The notes under the pieces are model-generated. The model was given only the letters and a program-made list of their open reading frames with translations, did no database searches and was not told the origin of the DNA. A stretch of DNA of 21,570 bases, from positions 1 to 21,570 of the forward strand of contig CAIVNT010000621.1 of the NCBI GenBank assembly GCA_903907305.1, given 5' to 3'. Shown here piece by piece: positions 1 through 7,947 of this stretch (position 1 is its first letter; each line of letters opens with the position of its first letter). This DNA is from an uncultured Ignavibacteriota bacterium (GTDB lineage: Bacteria; Bacteroidota; Ignavibacteria; UBA10030; UBA8401). Made by a program: the position numbers and the translations under genes.

Positions 1-197
1 CACAACGATTCCAATGAATGTCGGGTTGAATGAAACTTGATGTTCTCAGGTAGATTTCCAGTGAATGCGACATTTTTTTTCACGGCACCGTTCTTTTTGA
101 TTTCGATGAGCCTCAAAGTCGACCGGTATCTAACTCCTTGCCCGACCGAGCCTCTCCATACTGAGGAACAAATCCCACGAATCCTATTAGAAGCCAT
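1..197 (-). pseudogene. possible decayed tyrosine recombinase fragment, runs off left edge
   Basis: On the minus strand a frame stays open from an ATG at 195-197 to the window edge. Near its visible end it encodes NLPENIKFHSTRHSLES (about positions 5-55), which resembles the HxxRH box of phage-type tyrosine recombinases, where residues like FHSLRHTFAS are usual. The catalytic tyrosine would lie beyond the window. The first 20 or so codons do not resemble a recombinase, and the ATG lies inside the terminal repeat of the palindromic element at 188-320, so the 5' part looks lost or replaced. A chance open frame is a real alternative. Only one short motif supports the family call. Confidence 0.3.
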
Positions 198-320
198 CTC
201 AAAAACACCAAGTTGGTGTCATGCCGAGCGTAGTCGAGGCATGATATTGAGGGAATGCCATACTTCGACTTCGCTCAGTATGACATTCCCCTATGTAGAT
301 TCATTTTTGAGATGGTTCTA
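188..320. repeat. MITE/REP-like palindromic element with terminal inverted repeats
   Basis: The ends carry the perfect 12-bp inverted repeat CCATCTCAAAAA (194-205 and, inverted, 304-315). TAGAA lies on the outer side of both, with a one-base indel. Inside are two head-to-head copies of a REP-like motif: GTCATGCCGAGCGTAGTCGA from 218, and its inverted relative at 259-284 (GTCATACTGAGCGAAGTCGA on the minus strand). Each folds on itself (CATGCC/GGCATG; CATAC/GTATG), and GGGAATG/CATTCCC (251-257/284-290) encloses the second. Motifs of the type TCAT..TGAGCGAAGTCGA are common intergenic repeats in Bacteroidota-like genomes. No transposase is present, so mobility would depend on an enzyme in trans. 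Confidence 0.6.
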
Positions 321-442
321 GTGACAGAGTTTCTATAGAATCATTATATTTTTTAGGCAAGTGCCTTTTTGCGATTTAATTTTTACCTAAACTTCGCCAC
401 ACCTTTAACCCCCGCATATTATGGCATAGTATGCAATGACCG

Positions 443-555
443 AACTTTGCTACTTCATTCAATGGATCGAAACCATCGAGCGGAATTTATTTCGCGAAGC
501 TTCAGAGCGGAGAGAAGGTGCAGCTGAAGTAAAAATGTTGATGTTGAAGTATTAA
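443..555 (+). pseudogene. fossil of a T9SS C-terminal sorting domain, frameshifted at its end
   Basis: After an in-frame stop, the frame containing 458-532 reads FNGSKPSSGIYFAKLQSGEK followed by VQLK and a stop at 530-532. This matches the end of the intact T9SS protein in this window (SGMYFSKLQSGDKMQIKKMM). Shifting frame at about 529 restores the expected terminal KMLMLK-Y before a stop at 553-555, so an indel of one or two bases separates the two parts. No cargo domain is recognisable upstream, where the 322-442 sequence is A+T-rich and full of stops. It is best read as the 3' remnant of a deleted T9SS cargo gene. The short length is offset by the near-identical motif order. Confidence 0.65.
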
Positions 556-693
556 TGTTCAGAGCCTTTTCTTGCATCTTTTGATGATTGATTTCGTGGA
601 AACAACGGACTATTATGTTGAGTGATGCGTCTAATCTACCGTGCCGGTTGGCAGCACTCATCACTGTTTTTCACCCACTGATCCGGGATTTCT
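556..693. other. upstream region of the DUF4153 gene, no clear signal
   Basis: This stretch separates the T9SS fossil from the DUF4153 gene. A 7-bp inverted pair (AGTGATG near 621, CATCACT near 660) could fold with a long loop. No convincing promoter box or Shine-Dalgarno was found before the ATG at 694. Confidence 0.4.
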
Positions 694-2508
694 ATGAAAC
701 TTCCTTCCATTGCTCACGCACTCACCGATACGGTCAAAACATTCCATCGGTTTCCGTTGGTCATTCTTGATGCAATTATCGGTGCCGTCTGTGCTTTGGT
801 GCTGATCGATTACGACGGTGCGTCCGGACCGACGGTGTTGGTGCAGTTCATCTCAGGAGCCGTACTCGGGTTTCCTTTCTTGATCGGCCTTGCTCTTACG
901 GCGGAGAAATGGAAGTGGACAATGCCGGTTTCGCTCGGCGTACAGTCTATCGGAATATTCCTCGTCGCATTGTATGCTGCCTCAGTCCCTCAGGATCTTA
1001 CCGCCGTTCCCGCAATCCATACTCTTCGGCTGTTGATGCTTACCGTTGGAATGTTATTGTTTGGATTCTCCGGTCCGTTCATACATAATTATTCCGATCT
1101 CGGGTATTGGCAATTTTGTAAAAAAGTATGCACAAGAATAATTCTTTCCGGCACCTATGCTGTCGTGCTGTGGGCTGGTCTTGCGATTGCCCTTGCAGCA
1201 TTAGATAAACTTTTTGGGGTGGATATCCCCGGTAAACGATTCGGCGAGTTGTGGGTGTTCATCAATGGAGTTTTTACGACATGGTTCTTTCTTGCAGGTG
1301 TGCCGAATGTGACGGATGATCCCGAGAATGTAACGGAATACCCGAAAGGGCTCAAAATACTCTCACAGTACATTCTTCTTCCGTTGGTGCTTGTCTATTT
1401 TGTTATCCTCTATACGTATCTTGGAAAGGTCCTGCTGGCGTGGGATTGGCCGCAGGGCTGGGTGAGCAGACTCATTCTTGGATTCATTGCTACCGGAATC
1501 ACTTCACTGTTACTGGTGCATCCAATCAAAGACCGTCCCGAGAATGTGTGGATGGACCGGGCTGCCAAATGGTTCTATGTGATCATCCTTCCGTTGACGG
1601 TGATGCTCTTTCTTGCCGTGTGGCAGAGAGTCTCTGAGTATGGAATTACCGAAGGGAGATATCTTGGACTTGCAACCGTCGTTTGGCTCTGCATCACCGC
1701 GCCCTATTTTATCTTCAGCAGGAAAAAGAATATCCTCTTCTTCACATCATCACTTTGCGCTGTCGTTTTTGCGATAAGTTTTGGTCCATGGGGAATGTTC
1801 ACAGTGTCCGAAGCAAGTCAGGTCAACCGTCTGAAAGAACTGCTGACGGAACAGCATATACTTGTTGACGGCAAGATACGAAGCAGTCACGATTCGGTAA
1901 GTTCGGGAGTATTGCGACAGCTCATTTCCATTGTCGATTATCTGTCGGAGGTCCACGGGTTTGAAGCGATTCAACCGTGGTTCACGGAAAGCCTTCGGAA
2001 GGACAGCACAGGAACAGGCGATAGATACAAAGAGCCGGCGGCAGTCGCAGCATTAATGGGAATATCATATTCCAGGGTACGTTACGGGAGCGCGGAAGAG
2101 ATCATCACGCTGTCGGCGGACCGGACCGGTGCAATGAACATCGGCGGGTACGATCGAATGCTTCGAGGACATAGGATAGCGTCCGGCACGGCGGCAGAGG
2201 AATTTCCCGACGAGGGAATTACCTATCGGGTGGACAAGGAACTGCGCATACTGACGGTCACTATATTCAATGATAAGCAACCGGTCGACTCAGTCACTTT
2301 TAATGTGAAATCCCTTTGCGACACATTGATCGGACGATACGGTATGGGATCCGCAGAGAATATTCCGCCTGAGCAGATGTCGATCACTGCCAAAGGAAAG
2401 AATGCCTCAGTCAAAATTTTCCTATCGAGTATACGATTGGAACGCCCGGAGAATATTCCGCATATCATTTACTTTGACGCATTGATCGCATACCACAAAG
2501 ATAATTGA
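694..2508 (+). CDS. DUF4153 domain membrane protein
   Basis: A 604-residue integral membrane protein of the DUF4153 family, whose biochemical role is unknown. Roughly residues 20-370 form about ten hydrophobic segments (for example 25-40, 50-70, 84-98, 111-130, 150-170, 188-203, 222-245, 258-275, 293-310, 325-365). The stretch LSQYILLPLVLVYFVILYTY (from about residue 224) and the following WPQGWVS are typical of the family. Residues from about 375 to the end are hydrophilic and probably form one soluble domain. The start at 694 places the first charged residues just before the first membrane helix; no strong Shine-Dalgarno precedes it. It appears monocistronic and is followed by a good terminator. 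Family membership is fairly sure; function is not. Confidence 0.8.
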   Translation: MKLPSIAHALTDTVKTFHRFPLVILDAIIGAVCALVLIDYDGASGPTVLVQFISGAVLGFPFLIGLALTAEKWKWTMPVSLGVQSIGIFLVALYAASVPQDLTAVPAIHTLRLLMLTVGMLLFGFSGPFIHNYSDLGYWQFCKKVCTRIILSGTYAVVLWAGLAIALAALDKLFGVDIPGKRFGELWVFINGVFTTWFFLAGVPNVTDDPENVTEYPKGLKILSQYILLPLVLVYFVILYTYLGKVLLAWDWPQGWVSRLILGFIATGITSLLLVHPIKDRPENVWMDRAAKWFYVIILPLTVMLFLAVWQRVSEYGITEGRYLGLATVVWLCITAPYFIFSRKKNILFFTSSLCAVVFAISFGPWGMFTVSEASQVNRLKELLTEQHILVDGKIRSSHDSVSSGVLRQLISIVDYLSEVHGFEAIQPWFTESLRKDSTGTGDRYKEPAAVAALMGISYSRVRYGSAEEIITLSADRTGAMNIGGYDRMLRGHRIASGTAAEEFPDEGITYRVDKELRILTVTIFNDKQPVDSVTFNVKSLCDTLIGRYGMGSAENIPPEQMSITAKGKNASVKIFLSSIRLERPENIPHIIYFDALIAYHKDN

Positions 2509-2530
2509 TACAACATTCGCAATTAGTATG

Positions 2531-2558
2531 ATCCCGCCCTTCCGGTGGGATTTTTTTT
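2531..2558 (+). terminator. rho-independent terminator after the DUF4153 gene
   Basis: ATCCCGCC (2531-2538) pairs with GGTGGGAT (2544-2551) with one G-T wobble and a 5-nt loop. The hairpin runs straight into eight Ts (2551-2558). It lies 22 bp past the stop codon. Confidence 0.8.
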
Positions 2559-2621
2559 CGTATCTTGGGAAGAGGAAGGACCTTGCCAAAAGCGATGTCC
2601 CAGTCTTGAAAAATCATCCAA

Positions 2622-2629
2622 TATTTTTG
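2622..2629 (+). promoter_or_regulatory. possible Bacteroidota-type -7 box for htpG
   Basis: TATTTTTG fits the Bacteroidota -7 consensus TAnnTTTG and lies 47 bp before the htpG start. A TTG at 2606-2608 is closer than the usual -33 spacing, so only the -7 half is supported. No CIRCE-type operator was seen. Confidence 0.3.
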
Positions 2630-2676
2630 TACATTTTATCCCGAAAATTCCAACCAACAACTCAAGGTGAATCACA

Positions 2677-4566
2677 ATGTCATCCGATGTCAAGAAACTT
2701 GAATTCAAAAGTGAATTGAAACAGATCCTGAATCTGATCACACATTCTCTCTATTCCCACAAAGAGGTCTTTTTACGCGAATTGATCAGTAATGCCAGCG
2801 ATGCCATCGATAAGGTCCGGTTCGATTCGGTGAATAACGACGCACTGCTGGAGAATAATAAGGAATGGAAGATCAAGATCACACCGGACAAAGAGAAGAA
2901 CACGATGACGATCTCCGATAACGGTATTGGCATGTCCCGTGAGACGATCATCGACAATCTCGGGACGATCGCAAAGTCCGGCACAAAGGAATTCCTGGAA
3001 CAATTGAAGAACGCCGAAGCAGCCACAAAACCGGAACTGATCGGTCAATTCGGTGTCGGGTTCTATTCCGCATTCATGGTAGCGGATTCGGTGACCGTGA
3101 TCTCGAGAACCGCCGGTGATTCGACAAATGGAGTGAAGTGGGTCTCCGACGGTCAGGGTGAATTCACCGTGGAACAGGTGGAGAAAGCAGAACGGGGAAC
3201 GGAGATCATCCTTACATTGAAAGCGGAGGAGAAGGAATTTACTGAACAGTGGAAGATCCGTTCGCTGGTGAAGCAGTTCTCGGATTTCATCGAGCATCCG
3301 GTGGTGATGGATGTGGAGAAAGAGGATGAACAGAAAGTGAAGAGCGTCACTGAGGATGTCCTGAATTCGCGGAAAGCGCTCTGGCTCCGCTCAAAGAGCG
3401 ATGTGACCAAAGAGGAATACGACCAGTTCTATCAGACGGTCTCCAATGATTTCTCCCCCCCGGCACGGACGATCCATTACACCGGTGAAGGCGTGGTGGA
3501 GTTTAAAGTGCTGGTCTTCATTCCATCCAAGAAGCCGTTCGATATGATGTTCGGTGAAACGAAGGTCGGTCCCCGATTGTATATCCGGCGCGTGCTCATT
3601 ATGGACCATTGCGAGCAGCTGCTTCCGCCGTATCTGCGTTTTGTGAAAGGGGTGGTGGACTGCGCCGATCTTCCGCTGAATGTTTCACGCGAGATGCTTC
3701 AGCAGAATCCGATGCTCGAAAAGATCAAGTCAAATCTGGTAAAGGGGGTGCTGAAGAATCTGGAAGAGATGATGAAGTCGTCGTACGAAGAGTATGTTTC
3801 ATTCTACAAAGAGTTCGGCACGTTCCTGAAGGAGGGATTGAACAGCGACTGGGCGAACCGTGAGCAGATCACAAAACTTCTGCTGTTCGGTTCGATGAAG
3901 ACCGATGAGAAAAAGTTCACCTCACTGCAGCAGTATGTTGATGCGATGGGAAGTGAGCAGAATGAGATCTATTACCTCTCCGGTGAGGACCGCGATGTTC
4001 TCATGCACACTCCGTATCTGGAGCTCTTCCGCTCGAAACAGTGGGATGTGCTCTTCATGACCGACCCGATCGATGAATTCATTCTACCGTCATTGCCGGA
4101 ATTCGGCGGAAAGAAACTTGTCGCTGCGGATAAGAACGAGATCACAGCGGAGAATGAATCCGAGAACAAGGAATTGCAGCTGACTTTTGCCGGACTCTTC
4201 GGTGCGATGAAAGCAAAGCTGGACCATGTGAAAGAGATCAAAGTCTCCGCACGGTTGAAGGAGAGTGCATCGTGCCTAGTGAGCGATAAGGACGGAATGA
4301 GTTCGAACATGGAACGGATCATGCAGAAACTCGGCAGGATGGATGAGGAAAAAGCGGCCGACCGCATCCTGGAATTGAATGTGGAACATCCTGCAGTGAA
4401 GTCCCTGAAGTCGATCTATGATGCGAGCGCCGATGATCCGCGGATCGAACTGTTCACACACATCCTGTACGATCAGGCGGTGATCGCGGAAGGTTCGAAA
4501 CTGAAGGATCCGGCAGCATTTGCGCAGAGGATCAATCAGCTGCTGGTGGATAAAACGAATTCATAA
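2677..4566 (+). CDS. htpG: chaperone HtpG (bacterial Hsp90)
   Basis: A 629-residue cytosolic ATP-dependent chaperone, close to the 624 residues of E. coli HtpG. The N-terminal GHKL ATPase domain is complete: ELISNASDA (35-43, with the catalytic Glu and Mg-binding Asn), DNGIGMS (81-87), the lid SGT (101-103) and GQFGVGFYSAF (123-133). The middle domain includes LPLNVSREMLQQNP near residues 333-346, whose Arg is the family's gamma-phosphate contact. The C-terminal dimerisation domain is present to the end, and there is no organelle-type linker. The start is supported by AAGGTGA at 2664-2670, 6 nt before ATG. The gene is flanked by terminators on both sides, so it is probably transcribed alone. 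Identification is very secure. Confidence 0.98.
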   Translation: MSSDVKKLEFKSELKQILNLITHSLYSHKEVFLRELISNASDAIDKVRFDSVNNDALLENNKEWKIKITPDKEKNTMTISDNGIGMSRETIIDNLGTIAKSGTKEFLEQLKNAEAATKPELIGQFGVGFYSAFMVADSVTVISRTAGDSTNGVKWVSDGQGEFTVEQVEKAERGTEIILTLKAEEKEFTEQWKIRSLVKQFSDFIEHPVVMDVEKEDEQKVKSVTEDVLNSRKALWLRSKSDVTKEEYDQFYQTVSNDFSPPARTIHYTGEGVVEFKVLVFIPSKKPFDMMFGETKVGPRLYIRRVLIMDHCEQLLPPYLRFVKGVVDCADLPLNVSREMLQQNPMLEKIKSNLVKGVLKNLEEMMKSSYEEYVSFYKEFGTFLKEGLNSDWANREQITKLLLFGSMKTDEKKFTSLQQYVDAMGSEQNEIYYLSGEDRDVLMHTPYLELFRSKQWDVLFMTDPIDEFILPSLPEFGGKKLVAADKNEITAENESENKELQLTFAGLFGAMKAKLDHVKEIKVSARLKESASCLVSDKDGMSSNMERIMQKLGRMDEEKAADRILELNVEHPAVKSLKSIYDASADDPRIELFTHILYDQAVIAEGSKLKDPAAFAQRINQLLVDKTNS

Positions 4567-4594
4567 ATGTCAACAGCGCAATGAAGTACTACAC

Positions 4595-4635
4595 AACGGC
4601 TTTCGGATCAATGCTCCGGAGACCGTTTATTTTTT
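4595..4635 (+). terminator. probable terminator after htpG
   Basis: An imperfect hairpin (AACGGCTTTCGGA 4595-4607 with TCCGGAGACCGTT 4615-4627, 7-nt loop, some internal mismatches) is followed by TATTTTTT. Confidence 0.55.
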
Positions 4636-4723
4636 GGAACTCCGTGACATGAATTCAATAATTGATTCAGCACTTTATTGAATGGATATTTTGTGAGTGT
4701 TCAACATTCTGTTTTGACTATCA

Positions 4724-5791
4724 ATGGATCGTAATCAACTTCTCAAAGTACTCCTGCCCGGTCTGCTCCCGCTGATCGTATTCATTCTTGTGGATGAATT
4801 CTACGGTACAACAGCGGGGTTGATCGTGGCTGTTGCGTTCGGTATCGGACAGCTTCTCCTGACGTATAGTAAGGATAAGGTTTTCGATACATTCGTCCTG
4901 TTCGATACGCTGTTGATCGTTGTTCTCGGCGGAATCTCGCTGCTGCTGGACAATGACATCTTCTTCAAACTGAAACCGGCCATCGTCGGTTCGATCCTCT
5001 GCGTGATGCTCGGTGTGTCGACATTTTCTTCGATGAATCTTGTCGTGATGATGTCCCGCCGGTATTTGAAGGGGATAGAGATCAACGATGCTCAGGTGCA
5101 GCAGCTCACCCGAAGCGCAAAGATCCTTTTCTATCTTTTTTCATTCCATACGGTACTCGTTGTCTATTCTGCATTCTTCTTATCCACGGAAGCGTGGGCT
5201 TTCATCAGCACCATTCTGTTCTATCTCTTATTCGGTGTCTATTTTCTCTATGAGGTAGTGAACAATAAACTTGCACTCCGGCGGTATCAAATGGAGGAGT
5301 GGCTTCCGCTGGTGGATGAGAAAGGGATGGTGACAGGAAAAGCGCCTCGCTCGGTCGTGCACAAGAATAAGGAGATGCTCCATCCGGTCGTTCATCTGCA
5401 TGTGATCAACGGAAAGAAAGAATTATTCCTGCAGAAACGGTCGATGACAAAAGCGGCAGAGCCGGGAAAGTGGGATACCTCGGTCGGCGGACATGTTGCA
5501 TTTGGAGAGACGGTGGAATCCGCTCTTCAGCGCGAGGCGGAAGAAGAACTCGGATTAAAGAATGTGAATATCGTCCCGTTCGGACATTACGTTTATCGTG
5601 GAGAGAACGAATCCGAGCTGGTGTTCGTCTTCACAGAACAATATTCCGGTGAACTGACAATCGACCAGGAGGAAATTGAAGAGGGAAGGTTCTGGACGCC
5701 CGAAGAGATCTCTGAGAGGATCGCGGACGGGATATTCACCGCGAGTTTGGTGACCGAGTTTACGATGCTGAAAAAGCTGAATATCATCTGA
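4724..5791 (+). CDS. septation-protein-A-like membrane domain fused to a Nudix hydrolase
   Basis: A 355-residue two-part protein. Residues 1-185 are a polytopic membrane domain with about six hydrophobic segments (8-23, 30-46, 55-75, 85-110, 133-153, 158-178). FDTLLIVVLGGISLLLDN and the following FFKLKPAI resemble the YciB/IspA septation protein family. Residues about 190-350 form a Nudix domain with a perfect Nudix box (GX5EX7REUXEEXGU) at 256-278: G256, E262, R270, E271, E274, E275, G277. The segment LPLVDEKGMVTGKAPRS followed by LHPVVHLHV resembles the YfcD/isopentenyl-diphosphate-isomerase-like Nudix branch, so a diphosphate substrate is expected but not identified. The active site probably faces the cytosol. 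No Shine-Dalgarno is visible before ATG 4724. The fused architecture is seen in one uninterrupted frame; its purpose is unknown. Confidence 0.85.
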   Translation: MDRNQLLKVLLPGLLPLIVFILVDEFYGTTAGLIVAVAFGIGQLLLTYSKDKVFDTFVLFDTLLIVVLGGISLLLDNDIFFKLKPAIVGSILCVMLGVSTFSSMNLVVMMSRRYLKGIEINDAQVQQLTRSAKILFYLFSFHTVLVVYSAFFLSTEAWAFISTILFYLLFGVYFLYEVVNNKLALRRYQMEEWLPLVDEKGMVTGKAPRSVVHKNKEMLHPVVHLHVINGKKELFLQKRSMTKAAEPGKWDTSVGGHVAFGETVESALQREAEEELGLKNVNIVPFGHYVYRGENESELVFVFTEQYSGELTIDQEEIEEGRFWTPEEISERIADGIFTASLVTEFTMLKKLNII

Positions 5792-5943
5792 GACATTGAT
5801 CCGTGTCCGAGAACGGCACCGGTCATTCGCATTAAGGAGTATTCATACACGGACAAGAATTTGTCCTCGTGAAGAGCAGTTCTACCTCGGGATTGGTGCA
5901 AAAGAATGATTATCTCATAGCCGGCGCCATTACGCACTTCATG

Positions 5944-6213
5944 TTATTGGATAACTACTCCAAAAATAATATTCAGAAAAAGTGAAATATATGTTATCAG
6001 CAAAAATGCATTGCAAAGATATTTCAATCTGCGGTGCCCGGTATTGACCTTAGACTTGTACGGGAGGATGTATTGAAGGGGCATTGTGAATATGGAATTA
6101 AAGCCTAAGCTTCTATTATATAAATGGTCCAGATAATAGTGAAGCATGATCTTCGCCAGTAATGAAAGAACAAACGTAATGCCGGTAATATTATGCAGAA
6201 AATGTACATTCAT
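5944..6213 (-). CDS. possible small two-helix membrane protein
   Basis: An 89-residue frame in markedly A+T-rich DNA, where a chance open frame of this length is less likely. Two hydrophobic stretches (about residues 8-25 and 68-88) flank a basic middle (YILPYKSKV, GHRRLKYLC). I do not recognise a named family, though the pattern resembles small uncharacterised membrane proteins of Bacteroidota. It points towards the Nudix fusion gene and ends about 150 bp from it. There is no Shine-Dalgarno before the ATG at 6211-6213. The base composition differs from its neighbours, which would fit acquired DNA or non-coding sequence; the call is tentative. Confidence 0.45.
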   Translation of the reverse strand: MNVHFLHNITGITFVLSLLAKIMLHYYLDHLYNRSLGFNSIFTMPLQYILPYKSKVNTGHRRLKYLCNAFLLITYISLFLNIIFGVVIQ

Positions 6214-6249
6214 AGGTGTGTAATTACATTAGAAGACATCACATAAACA

Positions 6250-6655
6250 AATTTCAGAAAAGTAAATTTGTCATTCCCCCAACGGGCCGTTGGCCGCATG
6301 TTCCGCTTTTTGGAATCCCGCATGGCGGAGTTCCAAAGTGCGGGAATTTTGGCGGGAATCCATTGTTCTGCCTGCCCGCCCAATAATCTTTAGTGTGGCA
6401 GGCGGGGATCCCCGATAGAAGCTCCGCTTTATGAGTCCCGCAGGGCGGAGTCCTAAAAGGAGGGACAGTCGGGTAGGCAGCGAAGTGTCTATTTTCGTTC
6501 CAGATTTGCCGCCTTGCTTTTTTTCATGAGCGGCACCTCCCGCCCTTCAGGGATTCCGCCTCGCGGGATTCCAAAAGGCTGAACCGAACAGCGGGTCTTC
6601 CTCTTCGCAACGCTCAGAGTCAGCGTCAGAATGACTTGGAGAACATTTGACTTTT
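6250..6655. repeat. intergenic island of GC-rich inverted repeats
   Basis: Three related palindromic units are visible. Unit A (6301-6337) contains TTGGAATCCCGCATGGCGGA; unit B (6422-6458) is a diverged direct copy with AGTCCCGCAGGGCGGAGTCC; unit C (6550-6576) is an inverted copy that reads TTTTGGAATCCCGCGAGGCG on the minus strand. Between A and B lies another hairpin, GCCTGCC (6370-6376)/GGCAGGC (6397-6403), related to the hairpin near the right end of the window. 6600-6640 retains a degraded AACGCTCAG..GTCAGAATGA REP-like motif. No coding frame is convincing here. Confidence 0.6.
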
Positions 6656-6658
6656 GAC

Positions 6659-7657
6659 TCAGACTCCTTGCCCCGGGGTAATTCTTTTTTTCATTTTGGA
6701 CAATTCGTAATCGAGTGTTTGTTTCAACCCTTCCTTCAGTGACCGCGGAGCATATCCTAATTCCCGTTTTGCTCTGCTGTTGTCTCCAAGATAAGTCACG
6801 CCCGCTTGAACGCGCATTGCTTCGGAAGAATACATCTCCGGAAGCGGAAAGATCTTCTCTATTATAGAGATGAAGAGCGACGAGATCTTCAACAGTTCCG
6901 GCGGGACGGTGAATGGTCCCCGAATGCCCATTATGGAACTTGCAAGGGCGAAGGCATCCGTGAGCGCTGAATACTCGCCGGAGATAATATATTTTTCGCC
7001 GACCTTCCCTTTTTCCATAGCAAGGATATGTGCTTGAGCAATATCATCCACATGCGCCCAGCAGTACGCTGCTTTTTTCGGTATCATCGGCAGCCGTTTC
7101 CTCAAAAAAAGACGAAGCGCATCATCGCTCATACTTGTACCGTCGGGACCGTAGATGAGTCCCGGCATCACGATAATGAGCGGAAGTCCATTCTTTATGA
7201 ATTCGGAAGCGATGTCGTGTGCCGCGGCCTTCGTCCTGTCGTACTCACTGATATGAGTGCCGGTGAAGTGAAATGTTTCATCCGGGATTGATCCGTGTGT
7301 ATCCGAATTGACTGCGAGAGTGCTGGTATACACACCTTTCGGGATATTCAATTCCTTCATGAGTTCGAGAATGTTGCGTGTTCCTTCTACGTTGATCTTC
7401 CATGCGGGGGAGAGATCCCGTGCACCGACCTTATACCATGCGGCAACGTGGAATACTCCGTCGCATCCCTTCATCGGTTCGCGCATACTTTTCTTGTCTA
7501 TAATATCTCCGGAAACAAGCGTCACTCCAAGCGATTTTAATTTTGTTGCTTTTTCGGGTGACCGGACGAGTGCGACCACAGTATGACCTTGTTCGCGCAG
7601 CTGCCGTGCGAGTGCTCCTCCGAGGAATCCTGTTGCGCCAGTTAAAAAATAGTTCAT
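6659..7657 (-). CDS. NAD(P)-dependent epimerase/dehydratase, extended SDR (dihydroflavonol-4-reductase-like)
   Basis: A 332-residue cytosolic oxidoreductase of the extended short-chain dehydrogenase family. The N-terminal Rossmann motif is TGATGFLG (residues 6-13). DI at about 51-52 and VFHVAAW (68-74) follow as in dihydroflavonol reductase/UDP-sugar epimerase relatives. The active site has YDRTK (Tyr139, Lys143) with TSTLAV (111-116) providing the Ser/Thr. GLIYGPDGTSMSD and YIISGE are typical of the substrate domain. Length is normal for the family. The overall pattern resembles the hopanoid-associated or dihydroflavonol-4-reductase branch, but the substrate cannot be assigned. GGCGGAGA lies just upstream of the ATG and may act as a ribosome binding site. 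It is transcribed leftwards, alone. Confidence 0.88.
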   Translation of the reverse strand: MNYFLTGATGFLGGALARQLREQGHTVVALVRSPEKATKLKSLGVTLVSGDIIDKKSMREPMKGCDGVFHVAAWYKVGARDLSPAWKINVEGTRNILELMKELNIPKGVYTSTLAVNSDTHGSIPDETFHFTGTHISEYDRTKAAAHDIASEFIKNGLPLIIVMPGLIYGPDGTSMSDDALRLFLRKRLPMIPKKAAYCWAHVDDIAQAHILAMEKGKVGEKYIISGEYSALTDAFALASSIMGIRGPFTVPPELLKISSLFISIIEKIFPLPEMYSSEAMRVQAGVTYLGDNSRAKRELGYAPRSLKEGLKQTLDYELSKMKKRITPGQGV

Positions 7658-7930
7658 TGTCTCCGCCTATTGTCTGTTTATTGATGTACTGTCTCTGCAA
7701 AGTAATAAAAAAACGGGTGAAATAATTTTTCCCGATGATTCTTTGCGGGGGCTCTTTCTCTGCTGCCCGGGGACTAAACCATAGTATTCATTATAATTCA
7801 AGAAGTTTTGCAGAGTATGACTTTTAGCATTGACGGCAAAAATAGTGTATAACATTCATTCAACTTTTATCCTGCGCCGTTGTCTAAGTAGAAGAACTGT
7901 TTGCCCATCGTATCCGCACTCTATATAGAC

Positions 7931-7947
7931 TATGCACACTGTGCATA
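7931..7947. promoter_or_regulatory. perfect 17-bp palindrome, operator-like
   Basis: TATGCACACTGTGCATA is fully symmetric around C7939. Two partial relatives follow within 30 bp (GTGCAC and GCATGTGC). It lies 274 bp upstream of the SDR start and about 750 bp upstream of the PAS/GAF gene, too far from either for an obvious assignment. Its symmetry and size suit a dimeric transcription factor. Confidence 0.4.

Noticed and set aside
37..321. 94-codon plus-strand open frame
   Set aside because: It starts at TTG, runs through the palindromic element, and its translation is low-quality and matches no family; the minus strand gives a more protein-like reading for 1-197.
2773..3297. 174-codon minus-strand frame inside htpG
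   Set aside because: It is antisense to the conserved ATPase domain of htpG and arises from the codon structure of that gene.
5848..5871. CACGGACAAGAATTTGTCCTCGTG hairpin seen as a terminator for the Nudix gene (given here only by its ends, CACGGACAA and TTGTCCTCGTG)
   Set aside because: It has a bulge, no T-tract, and lies about 60 bp past the stop; structure is possible but a terminator is not supported.
5593..5937. 114-codon minus-strand frame
   Set aside because: More than half overlaps the well-supported Nudix domain on the other strand, and the translation has no recognisable domain.
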